64,000 bases of DNA, taken from positions 99,455 through 163,454 of the forward strand of contig CAZZFS010000001.1 of NCBI GenBank assembly GCA_964653805.1. The letters run 5' to 3'. Source of the DNA: CAG-465 sp964653805. GTDB lineage: Bacteria; Bacillota; Clostridia; TANB77; CAG-465. A model generated the notes under the pieces. The model was not told the DNA's origin. It ran no database searches and saw only the letters and a list, made by a program, of their open reading frames with translations. Shown here piece by piece: positions 50,185-58,601 of the stretch (position 1 is its first letter; each line of letters begins with the position of its first letter). The position numbers were made by a program, and so were the translations under genes.

Positions 50185-51327
50185 ATGAGTAGAAGAATAT
50201 GGGTTGTTTCTAGTAAAGCTTTTGCTTTTGCTGGTGTTATTGAATTGTTAAAAGAAAAAGAACAAGAATATTTTATTACGGAAGTGGAAGATTGTATTTG
50301 GGAAAATGTAGAGGATCCTATAAAAGATGAAATGGATAATGCAGACTATGTATATGGGATTGGAATGCGTGGAAAAAAAGCAGATAATGTAGTTGATATA
50401 TCTAAATTTGAAATATCAAGTAAAATGGATATGAAAAAATATGGTAGTGTTATTTTTAATATAACAAGAGTTATAAATGGTAAAGAAGAAGAAAAGAAAC
50501 CGGATTTAATAAAAGAAGATTCTGAAGTTGAAAAAGATGTTGATGTTAAACAAAAAGAAGAAAATATAGAAGAAAAAGAAATTTTATTAAAGATTGAAAA
50601 ATTTTTAAATAATGAAACTATAGATTTTTTACTTGGTGAGATTTTTATAGTTGAGTCTGCTGTTTCTGAGGATAAGACTATAAAAATTTTGAAAAAAGTT
50701 TATTATAAAAATGATCAGATTTTTTCCAAAGATGGTTATCAACAAATAAATGGATTAAATTCTGATATTATTTGGAAAGATGAAGTGAAAGTAAAAGATT
50801 ATTCTTTAGATTTAAATGAAAAAATAATTTTACTTGTTAATAAAGGTGGCTTTGAAAATGATTTGGAATATAATATATTAAAAGGACCTATGCTTGTTAT
50901 GCCAGATGTTATTGAACATTTACGTCTTGCAAGAAATGATTTAGAATTTTTTAATTTAAAATTAGAAAGATCTGATTATAATAAAATTAAATACGAAAGA
51001 TTAGAAGAAAAATACGATGAAAAAATACTAGAAGTTGGTAAAGAAATAGAAAAGCTTAAACAAGATTTAATTAAACTTGGTGAAAAACAAGAGAAAAAAG
51101 CTATTAAGTTAAAAATACAAGAATTAAATGATGAAATTTTACAAAAGCAAGGTATATATACTGCTTTAATAAAAGAAAAACTTGATTTAGAAATTGAAAT
51201 AAAAAAAGAAACTGAAAAAGTAAATCAACTATGTGAAATTGGTGATTTAGTTAACAATTATGAAAATGAAATAAATAAATATAAATTATTGTATTATGAA
51301 AAGAAGATAAAACCTGCAATTGAATAA
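50185..51327 (+). CDS. Unknown protein with C-terminal coiled coil
   Basis: A 380-residue protein. The N-terminal ~110 residues look globular (RIWVVSSKAFAFAGVIELLK, DYVYGIGMRGKKADNVVDIS); a very acidic linker (~105-140) follows, then a second globular part (~145-265) and a long charged coiled coil (~275-365: EKYDEKILEVGKEIEKLKQD, then LNDEILQKQGIYTALIKEKL). No signal peptide or membrane segment. No family recognised. GAGGTGGG precedes the ATG, 44 bp after miaB, so co-transcription is likely. Confidence 0.7.
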   Translation: MSRRIWVVSSKAFAFAGVIELLKEKEQEYFITEVEDCIWENVEDPIKDEMDNADYVYGIGMRGKKADNVVDISKFEISSKMDMKKYGSVIFNITRVINGKEEEKKPDLIKEDSEVEKDVDVKQKEENIEEKEILLKIEKFLNNETIDFLLGEIFIVESAVSEDKTIKILKKVYYKNDQIFSKDGYQQINGLNSDIIWKDEVKVKDYSLDLNEKIILLVNKGGFENDLEYNILKGPMLVMPDVIEHLRLARNDLEFFNLKLERSDYNKIKYERLEEKYDEKILEVGKEIEKLKQDLIKLGEKQEKKAIKLKIQELNDEILQKQGIYTALIKEKLDLEIEIKKETEKVNQLCEIGDLVNNYENEINKYKLLYYEKKIKPAIE

Positions 51328-51400
51328 TAAAAATAATAATGGATAAAGTTTAATATAAATAAATAAATGTATATAGGTGTATGTATATTTGTATATATCA

Positions 51401-51443
51401 AAAAGAGATAAACGCTTTAATTAAGTGTTTATCTCTTTTTTTT
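51401..51443. terminator. Bidirectional terminator
   Basis: AAAAGAGATAAACGCTT (51401-51417) with AAGTGTTTATCTCTTTT (51423-51439), one G-U pair; T run after and A run before, serving the coiled-coil gene and the small minus-strand gene. Confidence 0.85.
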
Positions 51444-51455
51444 GTTTTTTTGTAA

Positions 51456-51620
51456 TTATAGTCTTGCTTTGATGATATCTTTAAATTTTCCAATATCTTT
51501 TTTTGAAAAGTTTTGGGATTTTTTTGGATTAATAACAATTTGAATTAAATTTTGTGTTTCTAATTGTTTTTCGACGTTTTTAAAATGTTTAATAATCATA
51601 TCAAATTCTAAATTAAGCAT
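51456..51620 (-). CDS. 54-residue protein with palindromic leader
   Basis: ATG at 51620 (minus) has AAAAGGAGG about 11 bases upstream. The product, starting MLNLEFDMIIKHFKNVEKQL and ending KDIGKFKDIIKARL, is short, helical and charged. Own promoter upstream, shared terminator downstream, so a complete unit. Two TATCGATA palindromes lie in its 5' leader. No family recognised; a small DNA-binding or toxin-antitoxin-type protein is conceivable but unsupported. Confidence 0.6.
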   Translation of the reverse strand: MLNLEFDMIIKHFKNVEKQLETQNLIQIVINPKKSQNFSKKDIGKFKDIIKARL

Positions 51621-51641
51621 TTTGTTGTTAACCTCCTTTTT

Positions 51642-51665
51642 TATATCGATATAATTTTATCGATA
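51642..51665. promoter_or_regulatory. Paired TATCGATA palindromes
   Basis: TATATCGATATA (51642-51653) and TATCGATA (51658-51665), centres 14 bp apart, between the promoter and the start codon of the 54-residue gene. Two like-phased sites suggest a DNA-binding regulator, perhaps the gene's own product. Confidence 0.45.
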
Positions 51666-51687
51666 TTGATAAATTAAAATTATGTAT

Positions 51688-51715
51688 ATTATACCTCGAT
51701 TTACATAAAAATCAA
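51688..51715 (-). promoter_or_regulatory. Promoter of the 54-residue gene
   Basis: Minus strand TTGATT (51715-51710), 16 bp, TATAAT (51693-51688). Confidence 0.6.
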
Positions 51716-51818
51716 ACTTTTTTTGATAAAAAGTTTTTTTGAAACATTATATGTAATATTACAAAAATATTACAAGTGTTAAAAAAACGTTTAAAATCAA
51801 CAAAATTTAATAAAAACT

Positions 51819-51847
51819 ATTGCTTTTTTGTCTAAAATAAGTTATAA
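51819..51847 (+). promoter_or_regulatory. Promoter of the S10-spc operon
   Basis: TTGCTT (51819-51824), 17 bp, TATAAT (51842-51847), about 220 bp before rpsJ. Confidence 0.75.
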
Positions 51848-51854
51848 TAAATAT

Positions 51855-52050
51855 GTTGATTTGCGTTGAAATAGAATGTGGCTACTCTTCGAAGTAGGGA
51901 ACTTCTATGGAGCATGTCTGATTTAAAATCAGGCGGCAAGTATTGAAAACGTGTATTTGCCAAGTTTTAATTAGTTAAAATTTGGTTTTAATATATGTAA
52001 AATATGAAACACACGGGGTGGTGTAAAACTTGTTTCGCCAACAAATCATA
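51855..52050 (+). promoter_or_regulatory. Structured leader of the S10 operon
   Basis: The ~200-nt leader is less AT-rich than other intergenic DNA and has a row of hairpins: CTACT/AGTAG (51882-51897), CTGAT/ATCAG (51920-51934), GGCAAGT/ATTTGCC (51936-51962), AAGTTTTAA/TTAAAATTT (51963-51985). No obvious terminator run follows. It looks like an autogenous ribosomal-protein leader; which protein binds (L4 in proteobacteria) cannot be told from sequence. Confidence 0.55.
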
Positions 52051-52069
52051 GAAAAGGAGTGTTTTACAT

Positions 52070-52387
52070 ATGTCAAAAGTAAATTCAAAAAAAATGAGAA
52101 TAAGACTTAAAGCTTATGATCATGTAGTGTTAGAACAAGCTGCTTATAAGATAGTAGAAGTTGCTAAAAAAACTGGTTCTGAAGTTTCTGGACCAATACC
52201 ACTACCTACAAAAAAAGAGATCGTTACAATACTTCGTTCTCCACATAAACATAAAGATTCAAGAGAACAATTTGAAATGAGAACTCATAAAAGAGTTATT
52301 GATGTAATTGATCCAAATCAAGCTACAGTTGATGCGTTAATGTCAATAGATATGCCAGCTGGAGTAGACATCGAAGTTAAAATATAA
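52070..52387 (+). CDS. rpsJ: Ribosomal protein S10 (uS10)
   Basis: A 105-residue protein: MRIRLKAYDHVVLEQAAYKI, SGPIPLPTKKEIVTILRSPH, KDSREQFEMRTHKRVIDV. Part of the 30S head, also NusE in antitermination. First gene of the operon. AAAAGGAG precedes the ATG. Confidence 0.98.
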   Translation: MSKVNSKKMRIRLKAYDHVVLEQAAYKIVEVAKKTGSEVSGPIPLPTKKEIVTILRSPHKHKDSREQFEMRTHKRVIDVIDPNQATVDALMSIDMPAGVDIEVKI

Positions 52388-52511
52388 TTTAAACTATAAA
52401 AAACTTTTGTAGCTAACCTATTAAAGGCAATGGCATACCCTGTACAGAAAGTTTATTGTTAAAACAAGTTTAAATTCAAAAATTAAATTATTTAAAGGGA
52501 GGAAATTTAAA
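52388..52511 (+). promoter_or_regulatory. rpsJ-rplC gap with possible RNA structure
   Basis: A 124-bp gap, longest inside the operon and GC-richer in its middle (GGCAATGGCATACCCTG). AACTTT-GTA can pair with TAC-AAAGTT around it. It may be a second r-protein control element or processing site. Confidence 0.35.
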
Positions 52512-53138
52512 ATGGTAAAAGAAATTTACGGTAAAAAAATCGGAATGACACAAATTTTTTCTGAAGATGGTATAGCAATACCAGTTACTGCAATTGAAGT
52601 TAAACCTTGCACAGTTGTTTCTAAAAAAACAGTTGCTAAAGAAGGATACAATGCAATAGTAGTAAGCTTTGGAGAAATAAAAGAAAAAAATGTTAATAAA
52701 CCTAGAAAAGGAATATTTGCAAAAGCTGGAGTAGAAGCTCAAAGACATTTAAAAGAAATAAAAGTTGATAATATTGAAGAATACGAAATAGGAAGCAAAA
52801 TAACATTAGATACTTTTACAACTGAAGATAGAGTTGACATTCAAGGTGTATCTAAAGGTAAAGGATTCCAAGGTGTTATTAAAAGACATAATCAACACAG
52901 AGGTCCAATGACTCATGGTTCTATGTATCATAGAAGACCAGGTTCAATGGGTGCTACTTCAACACCAGGTAGAGTATTTAAAGGTAAAAAATTACCAGGA
53001 CACATGGGAAATGTTGTTTCTTCAATACTTAACTTAGGAATAGTTAAAGTAGATGTGGACAAAAATGTTATTTTAGTAAAAGGATCTATTCCTGGACCTA
53101 AAAAATCAATCGTAAGAATTAAAAGAACAATGAGATAA
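52512..53138 (+). CDS. rplC: Ribosomal protein L3 (uL3)
   Basis: A 208-residue protein: GKKIGMTQIFSEDGIAIPVT at the N-terminus, the conserved loop RGPMTHGSMYHRRPGSMGAT carrying the Gln/Gly region near the peptidyl-transferase centre, and LPGHMGN. Initiator of 50S assembly. GGGAGG precedes the ATG. Confidence 0.98.
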   Translation: MVKEIYGKKIGMTQIFSEDGIAIPVTAIEVKPCTVVSKKTVAKEGYNAIVVSFGEIKEKNVNKPRKGIFAKAGVEAQRHLKEIKVDNIEEYEIGSKITLDTFTTEDRVDIQGVSKGKGFQGVIKRHNQHRGPMTHGSMYHRRPGSMGATSTPGRVFKGKKLPGHMGNVVSSILNLGIVKVDVDKNVILVKGSIPGPKKSIVRIKRTMR

Positions 53139-53163
53139 ATCTTTAAGAGAGGAGGAAATATAT

Positions 53164-53784
53164 ATGCTTAAAGTAGATGTTTTAAATATAGAAGGTAAAA
53201 AAGTAGGAGATATAGAATTAGCTGAAAACGTATTCGGTATCGAAGTTAATGATGTAGTTGTTCATACTGCTTTAGTTAACTATTTAGCTAACCAAAGACA
53301 AGGAACAAGTTCTACAAAAACAAGAGCTGAAGTTCGTGGTGGTGGAAGAAAACCTTGGAAACAAAAAGGAACTGGTAGAGCTAGACAAGGTAGTATAAGA
53401 GCGCCACAATGGATAAAAGGTGGTATTGTTAATGGTCCAAAACCAAGATCATACAAATATGCTATACCTAAAAAAATCAGACAACTTGCTTTAAAATCAG
53501 TTTTAACTTCTAAAGTACAAGAAGGACAATTAATCGTTATAGATAAAATAGAGTTAAACGAAATTAAAACAAAGGAAATGGTTAAAGTATTAGCTAATTT
53601 AAAAGTTACTAAAGGTTTAGTAATGTTAGAAAATAAAAATTTAAATGTACAAGCATCAACTAGAAATATTGCAAATGTAAAAACAACTTTAGTTAACACT
53701 ATGAATGTTTTTGATTTATTAAAATATGATAGTTTAGTAATAACACAAGATGCTATTAAGAAATTAGAGGAGGTGTACGCATAA
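53164..53784 (+). CDS. rplD: Ribosomal protein L4 (uL4)
   Basis: A 206-residue protein: NYLANQRQGTSSTKTRAEVR, GGGRKPWKQKGTGRARQGSI (the tunnel-lining loop), RSYKYAIPKKIRQLALKSVL. Binds 23S rRNA; in some bacteria represses the S10 operon. GAGGAGG precedes the ATG. Confidence 0.98.
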   Translation: MLKVDVLNIEGKKVGDIELAENVFGIEVNDVVVHTALVNYLANQRQGTSSTKTRAEVRGGGRKPWKQKGTGRARQGSIRAPQWIKGGIVNGPKPRSYKYAIPKKIRQLALKSVLTSKVQEGQLIVIDKIELNEIKTKEMVKVLANLKVTKGLVMLENKNLNVQASTRNIANVKTTLVNTMNVFDLLKYDSLVITQDAIKKLEEVYA

Positions 53785-53785
53785 T

Positions 53786-54148
53786 ATGAGATACGCAGAA
53801 GATATAATCATAAGACCTATAATGACAGAAAAAAGTTATGCTAATGTTGCTAATGGTAAATACACTTTCGAAGTTTCAATAGATGCTTCAAAAGTTGAAA
53901 TCAAAAAAGCAGTAGAAGAACTTTTTAATGTTAAAGTTAAAAAAGTAAACACAATGAGATATGACGGTAAGAAAAAAAGAGTTGGAGTACACCAAGGTAA
54001 AACTAAAGCTTGGAAAAAAGCAATTGTTGCAATTGATACTAATCCAGTTGAAGAAAAATACTTAACAAAAGGTGGAAAAGAAACTAAAATAAATAAAAAA
54101 TACAAAACTGAAATCGAAGAAATTAATTCAGCATTTGGAAATAACTAG
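53786..54148 (+). CDS. rplW: Ribosomal protein L23 (uL23), long form
   Basis: A 120-residue protein: EDIIIRPIMTEKSYANVANG, VKVKKVNTMRYDGKKKRVG. About 25 residues longer than usual, the extra being a charged tail (VEEKYLTKGGKETKINKKYK onwards). L23 docks SRP and trigger factor at the exit tunnel. AGGAGGTG lies in the end of rplD; one base separates the genes. Confidence 0.96.
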   Translation: MRYAEDIIIRPIMTEKSYANVANGKYTFEVSIDASKVEIKKAVEELFNVKVKKVNTMRYDGKKKRVGVHQGKTKAWKKAIVAIDTNPVEEKYLTKGGKETKINKKYKTEIEEINSAFGNN

Positions 54149-54160
54149 GAGGGAAATGAA

Positions 54161-54994
54161 ATGGGAATAAAATCATTTAGACCTGTGACTCCATCACTTA
54201 GAAATATGACAGTTTTAGCTAACGAAGAAATTACAAAAGTAGGACCTGAAAAAAAGCTATTATCTAATTTAAAGAAAACAGCTGGAAGAAATGCTTCAGG
54301 TAAAATAACTGTTAGACATCGTGGTGGCGGCAGCAGAAGAAAATATAGAATTATTGATTTTAAAAGAAATAAAGTAGATATGGAAGCAACTGTAATTGGA
54401 ATCGAATATGATCCAAATAGAAGTGCTAATATAGCTTTAATAGAATACACTGATGGTGAAAGAGCATATATTATAGCTCCACTTGGACTTACAGATGGAA
54501 TGAAAGTTATATCTGCTGAAAAAACAGATGTAAAACCAGGAAACTGTATGCCAATAAGATCAATACCTGTAGGTACAAGAATATTTAATATAGAATTACA
54601 CAAAGGTAAAGGTGCTCAACTTGTAAGAAGTGCTGGAATGTCAGCTCAACTTATGGCAAAAGAAGGAAAATATGCACATATTAGAATGCCTTCTGGAGAA
54701 ATGAGACTTATATCTGTTGATTGTAAAGCTTGTATCGGTGAAGTAGGAAATCAAGATTCTGAAAACGTTAAAATAGGTAAAGCAGGAAGAAAAAGACATA
54801 TGGGAATAAGACCTACTGTAAGAGGTAGTGCCATGAACCCTTGTGATCATCCACATGGTGGTGGTGAAGGTAAAGCTCCAATCGGACATTCTGGACCACG
54901 TACACCTTGGGGTAAACCAGCACTTGGTTATAGAACAAGAAAGAAAAATCATAGAACTAACAAATATATTGTTAAGAGAAGAAATAAAAGATAA
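54161..54994 (+). CDS. rplB: Ribosomal protein L2 (uL2)
   Basis: A 277-residue protein: GIKSFRPVTPSLRNMTVL, GRNASGKITVRHRGGGSRRK, and the conserved MNPCDHPHGGGEGKAPIGHS end with the His important for peptidyl transfer. AGGAGGG precedes the ATG. Confidence 0.98.
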   Translation: MGIKSFRPVTPSLRNMTVLANEEITKVGPEKKLLSNLKKTAGRNASGKITVRHRGGGSRRKYRIIDFKRNKVDMEATVIGIEYDPNRSANIALIEYTDGERAYIIAPLGLTDGMKVISAEKTDVKPGNCMPIRSIPVGTRIFNIELHKGKGAQLVRSAGMSAQLMAKEGKYAHIRMPSGEMRLISVDCKACIGEVGNQDSENVKIGKAGRKRHMGIRPTVRGSAMNPCDHPHGGGEGKAPIGHSGPRTPWGKPALGYRTRKKNHRTNKYIVKRRNKR

Positions 54995-55012
54995 AAAATG
55001 GAGGGATAGAAT

Positions 55013-55294
55013 ATGTCAAGATCACTAAAAAAAGGACCTTACTGTGATGAAAGATTACTTGCAAGGGTAGAAAAGCTAAATGAACAAGATAAAAAAGAAG
55101 CATTAAAAACTTGGTCAAGAGCATCTACAATATATCCTCAAATGATTGGCCACACAATAGCTGTGCATAATGGTAGAAAACATGTTCCAGTATATGTTAC
55201 TGAAGAAATGGTGGGACATAAATTAGGAGAATTTGCTCCAACAAGACTTTTTAAAGGCCATGCAGGAGATAAAAAAAGTAAGTTAAAAAGATAA
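55013..55294 (+). CDS. rpsS: Ribosomal protein S19 (uS19)
   Basis: A 93-residue protein: SRSLKKGPYCDERLLARVEK, WSRASTIYPQMIGHTIAVHN, KLGEFAPTRLFKGHAGDKKS. Head of the 30S subunit. GGAGGG precedes the ATG. Confidence 0.98.
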   Translation: MSRSLKKGPYCDERLLARVEKLNEQDKKEALKTWSRASTIYPQMIGHTIAVHNGRKHVPVYVTEEMVGHKLGEFAPTRLFKGHAGDKKSKLKR

Positions 55295-55330
55295 ACATTA
55301 TAAACATTAAAGTAAAGGAGGAGCCTTAAA

Positions 55331-55672
55331 ATGGAAGAAAAAATATCTAAAGCACATCTTCGTCATGCAAGAATAAGTGCAAGAAAAGTAAAAATAGTTA
55401 TTGATACTATAAGAGGCAAAAATGCTAAAGAAGCAATAGCAATGTTAAAATATACAAATAAAGCTGCTGCACCACTTGTTGAAAAACTTTTAAAATCAGC
55501 AATAGCTAACGCAGTAAATAATCATTCTATGGATGAAACAAAATTATATGTTGCTGAAGTATATGCTAATCAAGGCACAACAATGAAAAGAATTATGCCT
55601 AGAGCTCAAGGTAGAGCAAACAGAATAAGAAAAAGAACAAGTCATACAACAATTGTATTAAAAGAAGCGTAA
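55331..55672 (+). CDS. rplV: Ribosomal protein L22 (uL22)
   Basis: A 113-residue protein: KAHLRHARISARKVKIVIDT, APLVEKLLKSAIANAVNNHS and the tunnel hairpin KRIMPRAQGRANRIRKRTSH, the macrolide-contact loop, intact. AAGGAGGAG precedes the ATG. Confidence 0.98.
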   Translation: MEEKISKAHLRHARISARKVKIVIDTIRGKNAKEAIAMLKYTNKAAAPLVEKLLKSAIANAVNNHSMDETKLYVAEVYANQGTTMKRIMPRAQGRANRIRKRTSHTTIVLKEA

Positions 55673-55690
55673 AAAGGAGGTAAGTTTAAA

Positions 55691-56347
55691 ATGGGACAAA
55701 AAGTTAGTCCACACGGACTTAGAGTCGGAATAATAAAGGATTGGTCATCAACTTGGTACGCAAATAAAAAAGACTTTTCAGATAACTTAGTTGAAGATTA
55801 CAAAATTCGTAAATTTTTAAAAACTTTATTAAAACCAGCTGGAATAAACAATATAGATATTTCTAGAAAAAATAATTCAGTAAAAATAGATATTTATACA
55901 GCTAAACCTGGAATGATAATTGGTAAAGGTGGAGCTGCAATAGAAGAGTTAAAAGTTAAATTAAATAAAATGGTTAACAAACCTATATCTATAAATATAG
56001 TAGAAATAAAAGATGTTGACATGTCTTCACAACTTGTAGCAGAAAATATTGCTGCACAATTAGAAAGAAGAATATCTTTTAGAAAAGCAATGAAACAATC
56101 AATGCAAAAAACAATGAAAGCAGGAGCTTTAGGAATTAAAACTGCTGTATCTGGTCGTTTAGGCGGAGCAGAAATCGCAAGAACAGAACATTACAAAGAA
56201 GGTACAATACCTCTACAAACTTTAAGAGCAGACATAGATTATGGTTTTGCAGAAGCAAAAACTACATATGGAATAATTGGTGTTAAAGTTTGGATATACA
56301 AAGGCGAAGTATTACCTGCTAAAAAGAATGTAAAAGGAGGTAACTAA
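55691..56347 (+). CDS. rpsC: Ribosomal protein S3 (uS3)
   Basis: A 218-residue protein: GQKVSPHGLRVGIIKDWSST, KH motif KPGMIIGKGGAAIEELK, and SGRLGGAEIARTEHYKEGTI. Lines the mRNA entry pore. AAAAGGAGG precedes the ATG. Confidence 0.98.
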   Translation: MGQKVSPHGLRVGIIKDWSSTWYANKKDFSDNLVEDYKIRKFLKTLLKPAGINNIDISRKNNSVKIDIYTAKPGMIIGKGGAAIEELKVKLNKMVNKPISINIVEIKDVDMSSQLVAENIAAQLERRISFRKAMKQSMQKTMKAGALGIKTAVSGRLGGAEIARTEHYKEGTIPLQTLRADIDYGFAEAKTTYGIIGVKVWIYKGEVLPAKKNVKGGN

Positions 56348-56348
56348 A

Positions 56349-56813
56349 ATGTTGTCACCAAAAAGAACAAAATATAGAAAAGTACAAAAAGGTAAAATAA
56401 AAGGAAAAGCTTCTAGAGGAATCAAAGTTGTAAACGGAGATTACGGAATACAAGCTTTAGAACCAGCATGGATAACAGCTAATCAAATAGAATCTGTTAG
56501 AATAACTCTTACAAAATACACTAAAAAAGTTGGTAGAACTTGGATTAAAATATTCCCTGATAAACCAATAACTAAAAAACCTGCAGAAACTCGTATGGGT
56601 TCTGGTAAAGGTAATCCAGAGTATTTCGTAGCTGTAGTTAAACCAAATAGAATATTATTTGAAATAGCAGGTTTAAATGAAGCAACTGCTAAAGAAGCTT
56701 TAACAAAAGCTATGCACAAACTACCTATTAAATGTAAAATAGTAAGTAGAGCAGCACAAGAAGCAGCAGAAGCAGCTAAATTACAAGAAGTACAAGAAGG
56801 GGGAGTGAGCTAA
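56349..56813 (+). CDS. rplP: Ribosomal protein L16 (uL16), C-terminally extended
   Basis: A 154-residue protein: SPKRTKYRKVQKGKIKGKAS, ETRMGSGKGNPEYFVAVVKP (the conserved R-MG-GKG-P site that is hydroxylated in some species). It has a ~15-residue Ala/Glu-rich tail (AAQEAAEAAKLQEVQEGG) beyond the usual end. AAAAGGAGG lies in the end of rpsC; one base between the genes. Confidence 0.97.
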   Translation: MLSPKRTKYRKVQKGKIKGKASRGIKVVNGDYGIQALEPAWITANQIESVRITLTKYTKKVGRTWIKIFPDKPITKKPAETRMGSGKGNPEYFVAVVKPNRILFEIAGLNEATAKEALTKAMHKLPIKCKIVSRAAQEAAEAAKLQEVQEGGVS

Positions 56814-57014
56814 ATGAAATCTAATAAAATGAATGAATACAAAGAAATGAAAATAGAAGATTTACAAAAAGAATTAAAAGGATTAAAAAATGAATTGTTT
56901 AAATTAAGATTTCAACATGCATTAAATGGCCTTAGCAACCCTAAAAAAATCAGTATAGTAAAGAAAAATATCGCAAGATTAAATACTGAAATTACAAAAA
57001 AGAGTAATATTTAG
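56814..57014 (+). CDS. rpmC: Ribosomal protein L29 (uL29)
   Basis: A 66-residue protein: MKIEDLQKELKGLKNELFKL, RFQHALNGLSNPKKI. Begins immediately after the rplP stop with its site (GGGGGAG) inside rplP. Confidence 0.97.
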   Translation: MKSNKMNEYKEMKIEDLQKELKGLKNELFKLRFQHALNGLSNPKKISIVKKNIARLNTEITKKSNI

Positions 57015-57034
57015 TGGTAAAGGAGGAAAAATAA

Positions 57035-57289
57035 ATGGAAAGAAATTTAAGAAAAACAAAAATTGGAGTTGTTGTGAGTAATAAAATGGACAAAACAATT
57101 GTAGTTAAAATAGATACGAAAACAAAAGATCCACTTTATGGTAAAATTTTCAACAAAAGTTTAACATTTAAAGCTCATGATGAAAACAATGAATGTAGTA
57201 TCGGAGATAAAGTAGAAGTAATGGAAACTAGACCACTAAGCAAAGATAAAAGATATAGACTAGTTAAAGTTGTGGAAAAAGTTAAATAG
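57035..57289 (+). CDS. rpsQ: Ribosomal protein S17 (uS17)
   Basis: An 84-residue protein: ERNLRKTKIGVVVSNKMDKT, YGKIFNKSLTFKAHDENNEC, VEVMETRPLSKDKRYRLV. OB-fold binder of 16S rRNA. AAAGGAGG precedes the ATG. Confidence 0.97.
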   Translation: MERNLRKTKIGVVVSNKMDKTIVVKIDTKTKDPLYGKIFNKSLTFKAHDENNECSIGDKVEVMETRPLSKDKRYRLVKVVEKVK

Positions 57290-57324
57290 TTTAAAAAAAT
57301 TAAAATTGAAGGGAGGACTAATCC

Positions 57325-57693
57325 ATGATACAGCAACAAACATTATTAAAAATTGCTGATAATACAGGCGCTAAAGAAATCATGTGCATAAGAGTATTAG
57401 GTGGACACCACAGAAAATTTGGAAACATTGGAGATGTAATAGTTGCCTCTGTTAAAAAAGCTGCACCAGGTGGAGCTATTAAAAAAGGTGATGTTATTAA
57501 AGCAGTTATAGTAAGAACAAAAAGAGGATTAAGACGTGAAGATGGTTCATATATAAGATTTGATGAAAACGCAGCAGTTGTAATCAAAGATGATAAAACA
57601 CCAAAAGGTACACGTATCTTTGGTCCAGTAGCAAGAGAATTAAGAGAAAAAGAATACATGAAAATAATATCTCTAGCACCAGAAGTTCTTTAA
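57325..57693 (+). CDS. rplN: Ribosomal protein L14 (uL14)
   Basis: A 122-residue protein: MIQQQTLLKIADNTGAKEIM, VVIKDDKTPKGTRIFGPVAR. Contacts IF-6-like and RsfS silencing factors on the 50S. GGGAGG precedes the ATG. Confidence 0.98.
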   Translation: MIQQQTLLKIADNTGAKEIMCIRVLGGHHRKFGNIGDVIVASVKKAAPGGAIKKGDVIKAVIVRTKRGLRREDGSYIRFDENAAVVIKDDKTPKGTRIFGPVARELREKEYMKIISLAPEVL

Positions 57694-57712
57694 ATCTTGG
57701 AGGTGAAAGAAA

Positions 57713-58033
57713 GTGATAGTAAAAACAAAGCTAAAAAAAGGCGATACTGTTATTGTTAATTCTGGTTCTGAAAAAGGGAAAAAAGCTGAAATAGTTTCAG
57801 TTGATAGAAAAAATCAAAAAGTATTACTTAAAGGAATTAATGTAAGAACAAAACATGTAAAAGCTAAAAAACAAGGACAAGAATCTGGAATTATTAAAAG
57901 AGAATGTCCAATAAATATAAGTAAAGTTAATTTTTATTGTGAAAAATGCGAAAAAGGTGTTAAACTTGGAATAAAAATAGACGAAGATGGAAATAAATCG
58001 AGATTTTGCAAAAAATGTCAAGAAATTAAATAA
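57713..58033 (+). CDS. rplX: Ribosomal protein L24 (uL24), zinc-ribbon form
   Basis: A 106-residue protein starting at GTG 57713 (GGAGGTG upstream): KLKKGDTVIVNSGSEKGKKA (KOW motif), then a C-terminal zinc ribbon CEKC...CKKC (~residues 79-104) that most L24 proteins have lost or replaced. Early 50S assembly protein. Confidence 0.96.
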   Translation: MIVKTKLKKGDTVIVNSGSEKGKKAEIVSVDRKNQKVLLKGINVRTKHVKAKKQGQESGIIKRECPINISKVNFYCEKCEKGVKLGIKIDEDGNKSRFCKKCQEIK

Positions 58034-58050
58034 AAGGAGGGGAAAAATAA

Positions 58051-58590
58051 ATGAACCTTAAAGATAGATATAAGGCTGAAATCGTACCTGCATTAAAAGA
58101 AAAATTTGGATACAAATCAGTAATGCAAGTACCAAAATTAGAAAAAATAGTAATAAATATGGGTGTATCTGATGTAAAAGATAGCTCAAAAGCTTTAGAA
58201 TTTGCAGCGAGAGATTTAGAAATAATAGCTGGTCAAAAACCAATATTAACAAAAGCAAAAAAATCAGTTGCAGCTTTTAAATTAAGAGAAGGTATGGATA
58301 TTGGATGTAAAGTAACATTAAGATCAGACAAAATGTATGATTTTGCTACTAAATTTTTCAATGTTGCATTACCAAGAGTAAGAGATTTTAAAGGTGTAAA
58401 CACAAAATCTTTTGACGGTAAAGGTAATTACTCAATGGGAGTTAAAGAACAATTAATATTCCCAGAAATAGAATATGATAAAATAGATAAAACAAGAGGA
58501 ATGGATATCATTTTTGTTACAACAGCAAAAACTGATGAAGAAGCAAGAGCGTTACTTGAGATGCTTGGCTTACCATTTGCTCATAGTTAG
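58051..58590 (+). CDS. rplE: Ribosomal protein L5 (uL5)
   Basis: A 179-residue protein: NLKDRYKAEIVPALKEKFGY, VPKLEKIVINMGVSDVKDSS, GNYSMGVKEQLIFPEIEYDK and IIFVTTAKTDEEARALLE. Binds 5S rRNA and contacts the P-site tRNA. AAAGGAGGG precedes the ATG. Confidence 0.98.
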   Translation: MNLKDRYKAEIVPALKEKFGYKSVMQVPKLEKIVINMGVSDVKDSSKALEFAARDLEIIAGQKPILTKAKKSVAAFKLREGMDIGCKVTLRSDKMYDFATKFFNVALPRVRDFKGVNTKSFDGKGNYSMGVKEQLIFPEIEYDKIDKTRGMDIIFVTTAKTDEEARALLEMLGLPFAHS

Positions 58591-58601
58591 GAGGCAAAAA
58601 A

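Noticed and set aside
51855..52050. S10 leader as a metabolite riboswitch or T-box
   Set aside because: No T-box sequence or known aptamer core recognised; position before rpsJ favours a ribosomal-protein leader.
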